From: Mycoplasmatota bacterium
Lineage (GTDB): Bacteria > Bacillota_I > Bacilli_A > Acholeplasmatales > Acholeplasmataceae
Assembly: GCA_018622495.1 (NCBI GenBank)
Contig: CP076021.1
Span: forward strand, 1,364,501 to 1,428,500
Length of the DNA: 64,000 bases
Direction: 5' to 3'
Positions 57,769 to 64,000 of the stretch are shown here, in pieces. Position 1 is the first letter of the stretch. Each line of letters starts with the position of its first letter. Position numbers and translations under genes: made by a program. The notes below the pieces were generated by a model. It did no database searches, was not told where the DNA came from, and was given only the letters and a program-made list of their open reading frames with translations.

Positions 57769-59462
57769 AAGTTCTCCTTAACTTCTAAAACGATTGATCC
57801 ATAAGGTTTTAGACTCAACACATTTTCATTCATAACTTGGACCTCATTGTTTGATAATACCACAGTTTCAATTAAGTAACTTCTTAATTCGTAATTAAGT
57901 ATTTCTTCTGTTAGATTATTGATAATTAATAATGAATAATTTTGATCATTTCTAAGATATGCAATGATTTTATCATTTTCAAAATCTATGAGTTCCCATG
58001 TCCCATAAATTATAGTTTCTCTATATTTTGAAGATTTTCTTAGCGCAAAAAGATTTTGATAATGCGTCCAAATTGAATCATTATCATTAATTTGAGATGC
58101 AACATTAATCTCTTTATAATTAGGATTAACATTTAACCAAGGATCAACTTCTGAAAATCCTGAGAATTTATGATCGTTCCACTGCATCGGTGTTCTCGCA
58201 TTATCTCTTGATTTCATTGATGCTTTTATCAATGCTTTTGATTGATCTTCTTTTTTTTCATTTACTAAATACTGATAATAATGAATTGATGAAATATCAT
58301 TAAAATCTTCTACTTTTGAAAAAGGATAATTAGTCATTCCAATTTCTTCACCTTGATAAACAAAAGGTGTTCCTCTCATCATATACATTAAAGTTGCTAA
58401 CATCTTACCAGATGCTTTAAAATATTTAAGTTTCCCATAATGACTCATCAATCTAGGTTGATCATGGTTCAACCAATTAAGTGGTAACCAACCCTTATCA
58501 GAAAATCCAACTTGCCATTTTAAAAACACTTGTTTTAATTTAATCACATCTATTTTTAAATCTTTTGGGTCCTCTATTTCAAATATATTATTACACCAAT
58601 TATGATCGAAAAAGAAAACCATTGATAATTCATTTGCATCAAATCCCGCATAAGAAAGCGCTGATTCAATTGTTGGTTCTCCCCCAACTTCACCAATTGC
58701 TAAACAATTATTAGGTGAAAATACTTTTTGATTCAGTTCTTTAACATAATCATGTACTTTTGGTAAATTTGAAAATTTATGCCAATCTAACGGATATTTT
58801 TCTTGACTATTTTCAATATCTTCAAATGATGCTCTTTCCAAATGTGAAACTGCATCAATTCTAAAGCCATCAATACCTAAATTGAGCCACCATTTTCCGA
58901 CTTCAACCATGGATGCTCTAACATTTGGATTTTTCCAATTTAAATCCGGCATTTTATTTGAAAATATTTTCATGTAATAACTATGAGAAATATCATCATA
59001 TTGCCAACAACTTCCACCAAAGAAAGATCCCCAATTTGTTGGCTCTACCATTTTATCGTTAATCAACTTTCCTTCTTGCCATATATAGTAGTCTCTATAT
59101 TTGTTATTTTTTGATGATCTTGACTCAATAAACCAGGGATGTTCATCCGATGTATGATTTAAAACATAATCTAAAATGATTTTGATATCTAATACATGTG
59201 CTTTTTCAATTAATACTTTCATATCATTGATATCACCAAATGTTTTATCTATTTTATAAAAGTCCCTCACATCATATCCATTATCATCCATAGGAGAATC
59301 ATAAACAGGTCCAATCCATATAAGATTGATCCCTAATTTTGATAAGTATGGAAGTTTTTTTATAATACCTTTTAAGTCTCCAATACCATCTCGATTGCTA
59401 TCATAAAAGCTCTTAGGATATATTTGATATCCAACGCTTTCCATCCACCATTTTTTCATCAT
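57765..59462 (-). CDS. Alpha-glucosidase (GH13, oligo-1,6-glucosidase-like)
   Basis: 565 residues with GH13 regions DYVLNHTSDEHPWF (I), GFRIDAVSHL (II, nucleophile Asp), AIGEVGGEP (III, acid/base Glu) and LNHDQPRLMSHY (IV). QIYPKSFYDSNRDGIGDLKG and the C-terminal beta domain fit the oligoglucosidase group. It trims glucose from short branched or linear maltodextrins. First gene of the malQ transcript, divergent from neopullulanase across a palindromic operator. Confidence 0.92.
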   Translation of the reverse strand: MMKKWWMESVGYQIYPKSFYDSNRDGIGDLKGIIKKLPYLSKLGINLIWIGPVYDSPMDDNGYDVRDFYKIDKTFGDINDMKVLIEKAHVLDIKIILDYVLNHTSDEHPWFIESRSSKNNKYRDYYIWQEGKLINDKMVEPTNWGSFFGGSCWQYDDISHSYYMKIFSNKMPDLNWKNPNVRASMVEVGKWWLNLGIDGFRIDAVSHLERASFEDIENSQEKYPLDWHKFSNLPKVHDYVKELNQKVFSPNNCLAIGEVGGEPTIESALSYAGFDANELSMVFFFDHNWCNNIFEIEDPKDLKIDVIKLKQVFLKWQVGFSDKGWLPLNWLNHDQPRLMSHYGKLKYFKASGKMLATLMYMMRGTPFVYQGEEIGMTNYPFSKVEDFNDISSIHYYQYLVNEKKEDQSKALIKASMKSRDNARTPMQWNDHKFSGFSEVDPWLNVNPNYKEINVASQINDNDSIWTHYQNLFALRKSSKYRETIIYGTWELIDFENDKIIAYLRNDQNYSLLIINNLTEEILNYELRSYLIETVVLSNNEVQVMNENVLSLKPYGSIVLEVKENL

Positions 59463-59515
59463 GTAAGCTCCTTAAATAACTACTTATATTCTACCATATA
59501 AGGAGCCTATAAAAT

Positions 59516-59539
59516 ATAATGTGAGCGGTTTCACATTTT
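59516..59539. promoter_or_regulatory. LacI/CcpA-type operator in a divergent promoter
   Basis: AATGTGAGCGGTTTCACATT at 59518-59537 is a near-perfect inverted repeat (AATGTGA ... TCACATT) with a CG centre, as bound by LacI/GalR-family regulators. It lies 55 bases before alpha-glucosidase's start and 40 bases before neopullulanase's. The LacI-type gene at 61342 is a direct candidate for binding it. Confidence 0.78.
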
Positions 59540-59578
59540 ATAAAAAATAAATAATGATATAATTATTATGGTGATAAA

Positions 59579-61345
59579 ATGAAAAAAATTGGACTGCTCC
59601 ATCGTGCTAAATCTGAATATGCTTATGTTTATGATAATAACACGTTACATATTCTTATTAGAACTGCAAAAAATGATCTAACCAAAGTTGATCTTATCTA
59701 CGGTGATCCTTTTTCTTGGCAAAAAAAATCTGAGAAAAACTATGTTTGGTCACATCAAATAACATCTATGAAAAAACGATATCAAACAGATTTGTTTGAC
59801 TTTTATTTTATAGAAATTAAACCTGAACAAAAACGTGTAAAGTATGCGTTTATTTTATACGATGATCATGATATTTATCTATATGGCACTAGACAACTTA
59901 CTAAAATAGAAAACAAAGTTGATTTATATAGTCAATATGATCTGTCAAATTATTTTAATTTCCCATTTATGCATGACATAGACGGATTTCATACACCTCA
60001 CTGGGTTAAAGATATGATATGGTATCAAATTTTTCCAGATCGTTTTAATGCACTTGATTCTGCATCAAGTCTTCCTTGGGAAAAACTACCAGTAAAAAAC
60101 AATGAGCTCTATGGTGGTAATATTAAAGGTATCATAGATAAACTGCCTTATTTAGTAGATTTAGGATTTACAGGTATCTATTTCACACCTATCTTCAAAT
60201 CACCATCAGCGCACAAATATGATACTACGAATTACTTTGAAATCGATCCTCAATTTGGAACATTAGAAGATTTTAAATTACTTGTGAAAAAAGCACATGA
60301 ATCCAATATTAAAATTATGTTAGATGGTGTATTTAATCATGTTGGATATCAACATGAATTTTTCCAAGATGTTATTAAAAATAATGAAAAAAGTATATAT
60401 AAAGATTGTTTTTACATTGATCGTTTCCCTGTTATAGATCCTTCAAAAAAAGCATTAAACTATAAAACTTTCGCTTTTGCTAAAATGATGCCTAAATGGC
60501 GTACTGAAGCGCCATTAGCTCAAAAACATTTATTAGATGTTATTAAGTTTTGGATTAAGGAATGCGATATTGATGGTTGGCGTTTAGATGTTTCAAATGA
60601 AATCAGTCATGATTTTTTAAGAAAAATTAAGATTACTGCAAGAGAAACAAAAAAAGATGTCTTTATTCTTGGAGAAAATATGGATGATTCAACACCATGG
60701 CTACAAGGCGATCAATTAGATGCAACCATGAACTATGATTTTAGTTACCCAACGTGGTCATACTTTGAAGGAAAAATTAGTTTAAATACATTTAAAAATA
60801 CAGTAACAACATATTTAGCTAAAACACCTAAGCACACACTTTCTCATATGTTTAACCTTGTAGGTAGTCATGATACCATACGTATTAAAACAAGATTAAA
60901 TGAAGATATAAGACGAAGTAAGCTTATTCACTTATGGATGTTCGCATCTGCTGGAAATCCAAATATCTACTACGGTGATGAAATCGGGATGAGCGGACAG
61001 CAAGATCCAGACAACAGACGTTGTATGCTATGGAATGAAAATGATCAAGATCTAAATTTTAAAAACTTTATAAAAATTTTGATTCAATTAAGAAAAACAC
61101 ATCCATCATTTTAAGCACCTGATTATCATTTTATTGATTTAGATTTTCTTGCTTTTACAAAAACTAATAAAAATGAAACAATTTTATTCTTATTAAATAA
61201 AGAAAATAAACAGTCTTTTACACTGCCTAAAATACATCAAGGAAGTTATATTAATCTCTTTACAAATGATAAATTAGACATTCGTGATAAAATAACATTA
61301 GAACCATATGAATATTTAGTACTACTAAAGGGAGAGAATCTATGA
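59579..61345 (+). CDS. Neopullulanase/maltogenic amylase (GH13), interrupted by in-frame TAA
   Basis: Full frame of about 588 residues, the family length: N-terminal CBM34-like domain (about 1-120), catalytic domain with MIWYQIFPDRF, LDGVFNHVGYQ, GWRLDVSNEI (nucleophile Asp), ILGENMDDS (Glu) and LVGSHDTIR (Asp). TAA at 61112-61114 follows TTT (RKTHPSF-stop-APDYHFIDLD), splitting off the C-terminal beta domain; its 77 codons remain open. Not in the NCG context. It hydrolyses cyclodextrins, pullulan or maltodextrins. Its TGA overlaps the LacI gene ATG. Confidence 0.9.
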
Positions 61346-62328
61346 AACCCACAATAAGAGATGTAGCAAAAAAAGCTAACGTGTCAGTATCAACTGTATC
61401 AAGAGTAATCAATCAAAAAGGATATGTTCATGAAGACACAAAAGTTCTTGTCAACAATATCATAAAAGAACTTGGATTTATTCCAAATCAACTAGCAAGA
61501 AGTTTAACAAATCGAAGTTCAAAAATTATTGGTGTGATCGTTCCTCATATAGGTCCAAGTTTTTATGGTGAACTTTTAGAAGGTATTGAATCACAAGCCG
61601 CTGCATATGGATATAAAATTATGTTTTGCCATACACAAGATGACCCAGAACGTGAATTAGAATATTTAAAATTCTTTGAACAATATAATATCGAAGGATT
61701 AATTATTGCTTCTAATTTTTCAAATACTGACAAATTAGAACAATTAAAAATACCAGTCATCACAGTTGACCATATTTTAGATGAAAACATTCCATCTATT
61801 ACTTCTAACAATATTAAGGGTGGAGAATTAGCAGCTCAAAAATTACTTGATATAGGTGCGAAAAATATTTTAGTTTTTAGAGGACCTTCATTTTTATTAA
61901 CAACTATGGAAAGAACCATAGGATTCTTAAATGTTTTAAAGCCTTCAAAGAAATTTGCTGATATATATGATTTCGATTTAGTCAACCCCGATGTAAAATT
62001 ACTTGAAGAGATTTTAAAAAATAATCCTCAAGTCGATGGTATATTTACATTTTCTGATACCATTGCACTTGCGACATTAAATATTCTTAAAAAACTCGGT
62101 CGTCGAGTTCCTGAAGATATATCATTAATTGGTTATGATGATACACAATTTAGTAAATGGGCAACCCCTTCAATTACAACCATTCATCAATCAGTTAAAT
62201 TTATGGGCCAACAATCTTTTGTTAATCTAAGTCGATTAATACGAAATGTTGAGTTAGAAAGTCTACACGATATTATAGATGTTAAACTTATTGAACGAAG
62301 TTCAACAAAAAAAGAGCTATTGAAGTAA
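61342..62328 (+). CDS. LacI-family transcriptional regulator
   Basis: 328 residues. N-terminal HTH/hinge: TIRDVAKKANVSVSTVSRVI and NQLARSLTNRSS. The sugar-binding core has IGVIVPHIGPSFYGELLEGI and GYDDTQFSKWATPSITTI. Cotranslated with neopullulanase (ATGA overlap), so it most likely senses a maltose-type sugar and represses the divergent promoter with the palindrome at 59518. Confidence 0.93.
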   Translation: MKPTIRDVAKKANVSVSTVSRVINQKGYVHEDTKVLVNNIIKELGFIPNQLARSLTNRSSKIIGVIVPHIGPSFYGELLEGIESQAAAYGYKIMFCHTQDDPERELEYLKFFEQYNIEGLIIASNFSNTDKLEQLKIPVITVDHILDENIPSITSNNIKGGELAAQKLLDIGAKNILVFRGPSFLLTTMERTIGFLNVLKPSKKFADIYDFDLVNPDVKLLEEILKNNPQVDGIFTFSDTIALATLNILKKLGRRVPEDISLIGYDDTQFSKWATPSITTIHQSVKFMGQQSFVNLSRLIRNVELESLHDIIDVKLIERSSTKKELLK

Positions 62329-62358
62329 TCTGTTAACTCAGGCTTCATTGCTCTTTTT
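62307..62358. terminator. Terminator between LacI gene and glgB
   Basis: AAAGAGCTATTGAAG and CTTCATTGCTCTTTTTTTT form a stem with one bulge around a 17-base loop; T tract on the plus side. It stands between the convergent genes. Confidence 0.75.
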
Positions 62359-62359
62359 T

Positions 62360-64000
62360 TTATTTTATAAATTTAAATATACAAGCTGAAAGTGGACCTA
62401 ATTTAGGTTTAATTACATATTTAAATCCATTCATCATTTTTTTAGTCGTATAAAGTTGTATGCCATTATATTGATCACTACCATCATAAATATCTTTATC
62501 GCTATTTAATATTTCTTTATAACGACCAGCTCTTGGTACACTAATTTCATAAGTTTGATGAACATTAGGTGTCATATTTAACACTATAACTAATATTTCA
62601 TGATCACTTTTTCTTATATACGCAAATACACTTTGATCTCTATCATCAACAATTGACCACATGAACCCTTTTGGATCATGATCGAATTGATATAATGCTG
62701 GGTGATATTTATAAACTTTGACTAAATCTTTGAAATATCTATTTTGTTTTTGATGTGCTTCTATCTCTAAAAGATGCCAATCAAGTTCACTATTAAAGTC
62801 CCATTCACTAAACTGAGCAAATTCTTGACCCATAAATAATAGTTTTTTACCTGGATGTGTCATCCATAGTGTCATGAGCAAACGCCAATTTGCTAATTTT
62901 TGAAAATAGTCGCCTGGCATTTTATTCACTAAGCTACCTTTCATGTGAACAACTTCATCATGTGAAAAAGGTAATATATATTGCTCATTAAATGCATAAA
63001 CTAATCCAAATGTGATTTTATCATGATGATATTTACGATTTATAGGATCTTCTTTAAAATAACTTAAGACATCATTCATAAATCCCATATTCCATTTATA
63101 ATTAAATCCCATACCACCATCACTGACTGGATGTGTTACTTTTGGATAAGATGTAGAATCTTCTGCCATAAAAAGTAATCTATCATCTTTAGAAAATAAA
63201 TGCGTAGACAATTGTTTAATAAATGCGATTGCATCTTGGTTAACACCTTCATTTTCCTGCCCTAAGTAATATATAAGATTAGAAACTGCATCAATTCTAA
63301 AACCATCTACGTGGAAATAATCCATCCAAAATGTTAATGCTGAAAGCATAAAACTACGTGTAATACCTTTTGAAAAATCTAAATTATTAGTGCCCCATAC
63401 GACATTTTCTCGATGATGCTTATCGTTATATTCATAAAGTGGTGTTCCATCAAAATAAGATAGTCCATGCGCATCTCTACATATATGTCCTAATACCCAA
63501 TCTATAATCAAACCAATGTTTGCTTGATGAAGGCGTTCAATTAAATACATTAAATCTTTGGGAGACCCAAATCTAGAATTTGCAGCAAAATAACCAGTAC
63601 CTTGATATCCCCATGATGCATCTAATGGATATTCATAGACTGGAAGAAATTCGACATGTGTAAATCCTTGATCTAAAACATAAGCAATAAGCTCATCAAC
63701 GATTACATTATATGGTTTAAATTCATTAAAACTACGACGCCAAGATCCTAAATGAAGCTCATAAATTAATAATGGTTCTTCATATGGTTTTTTCTTATGA
63801 TAATGCCATGCTTGATCTTTCCATTGATATTGATTGATATGATATACTTTAGAAGCATTTCCTGGTCTCACTTCTGCATTAAATGCAAATGGATCTGCTT
63901 TATATAATATTTCATTATCTTTTGTATGAATTTCATATTTGTATAACTTATACTCTGTATTTAAAGGGATAGTGATTTCGAAAAAACCAAAATCTGAAAT
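62360..64000 (-). CDS. glgB: 1,4-alpha-glucan branching enzyme (N-terminus off the window)
   Basis: The frame continues past the right edge; about 546 residues are visible. It includes the end of the N-terminal beta domain (FGFFEITIPLN; KADPFAFNAEVRPG) and the GH13 regions IDWVLGHI, GFRIDAVSNLIY, FMAEDSTSYP and PFSHDEVVHMKGSL, then the C-terminal beta domain. It adds alpha-1,6 branches to glycogen. No in-frame interruption. Its presence with the maltodextrin genes implies a glycogen-type reserve or polymer. Confidence 0.93.
   Translation of the reverse strand: MSDFGFFEITIPLNTEYKLYKYEIHTKDNEILYKADPFAFNAEVRPGNASKVYHINQYQWKDQAWHYHKKKPYEEPLLIYELHLGSWRRSFNEFKPYNVIVDELIAYVLDQGFTHVEFLPVYEYPLDASWGYQGTGYFAANSRFGSPKDLMYLIERLHQANIGLIIDWVLGHICRDAHGLSYFDGTPLYEYNDKHHRENVVWGTNNLDFSKGITRSFMLSALTFWMDYFHVDGFRIDAVSNLIYYLGQENEGVNQDAIAFIKQLSTHLFSKDDRLLFMAEDSTSYPKVTHPVSDGGMGFNYKWNMGFMNDVLSYFKEDPINRKYHHDKITFGLVYAFNEQYILPFSHDEVVHMKGSLVNKMPGDYFQKLANWRLLMTLWMTHPGKKLLFMGQEFAQFSEWDFNSELDWHLLEIEAHQKQNRYFKDLVKVYKYHPALYQFDHDPKGFMWSIVDDRDQSVFAYIRKSDHEILVIVLNMTPNVHQTYEISVPRAGRYKEILNSDKDIYDGSDQYNGIQLYTTKKMMNGFKYVIKPKLGPLSACIFKFIK

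Noticed and set aside
1-64000. A genetic code in which TGA encodes Trp (as in most Mollicutes).
   Set aside because: Several conserved genes end with TGA at the family's expected end (subunit F at 723, arsC at 18281, the exporter at 10443), and Trp positions use TGG.
1-64000. A global reassignment of TAA to glutamate.
   Set aside because: Most conserved genes here end at TAA in the right place (for example L28, polC and leuS), so TAA is a normal stop; only the NCG context is suspicious.

Overview
The window is AT-rich DNA from a low-GC, wall-less-type Firmicute relative. I would place it near the Acholeplasmatales/Izemoplasmatales (Mollicutes). Supporting signs are a V-type ATPase operon, a eukaryote/archaeal-type prolyl-tRNA synthetase, Gram-positive PolC, a Phe T-box, FakA, CvfB, and the Bacillus-like order rlmN-rsgA-rpe-thiN-rpmB-fakA. 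TGA acts as a normal stop (for example at the end of the ATPase F gene), so the code is the standard bacterial one, not the Mycoplasma/Spiroplasma one. Placement is inference from gene content only.

Layout: 0-6.3 kb holds V-ATPase genes (A partial, E, F, K, I, C, H) behind proS. 6.3-17.1 kb is mixed housekeeping: CvfB, Fic, cold-shock protein, a heterodimeric ABC exporter, an anchored endonuclease, tRNA-Thr and tRNA-Gly, a membrane metalloprotease, DUF402 and NUDIX proteins. 17.2-20.4 kb is an arsenic operon (arsR, permease, thioredoxin-like, arsC, acr3) with a tandem-repeat operator. 20.5-23.7 kb is a TetR-controlled ABC efflux operon. 23.7-32.1 kb is accessory: K+ channel, a secreted protein behind a probable c-di-GMP-I riboswitch, a second arsC, a DsrE protein, a large Sel1-repeat protein and several unknown genes. 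32.2-43.9 kb is conserved core (tRNA-Leu, fakA, rpmB, nucleotidase, thiN, rpe, rsgA, rlmN, pheT, pheS with T-box, Bax1-I). 43.9-56.2 kb has polC, the MnmL/MnmM-like pair, an ECF sigma/anti-sigma/RsgI-like lipoprotein system with a duplicated promoter, leuS and acyl carrier protein. 56.3-64 kb is a maltodextrin/glycogen region (malQ, alpha-glucosidase, neopullulanase, LacI regulator, glgB).

The most striking feature is at codon level. Eleven in-frame TAA codons interrupt otherwise well-conserved genes, including polC (twice), leuS, pheS, acp and fakA. Every one follows an NCG codon (8 GCG, 2 CCG, 1 ACG), and most stand where the families carry glutamate. Four further in-frame TAAs lack this context, and five genes carry single-base frameshifts, mostly in short homopolymers. 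Damage to so many essential genes argues for systematic sequence error or recoding rather than decay. The non-random NCG-TAA context makes it the first thing to check against raw reads. Coordinates for interrupted genes span the whole reading frame across the lesion.
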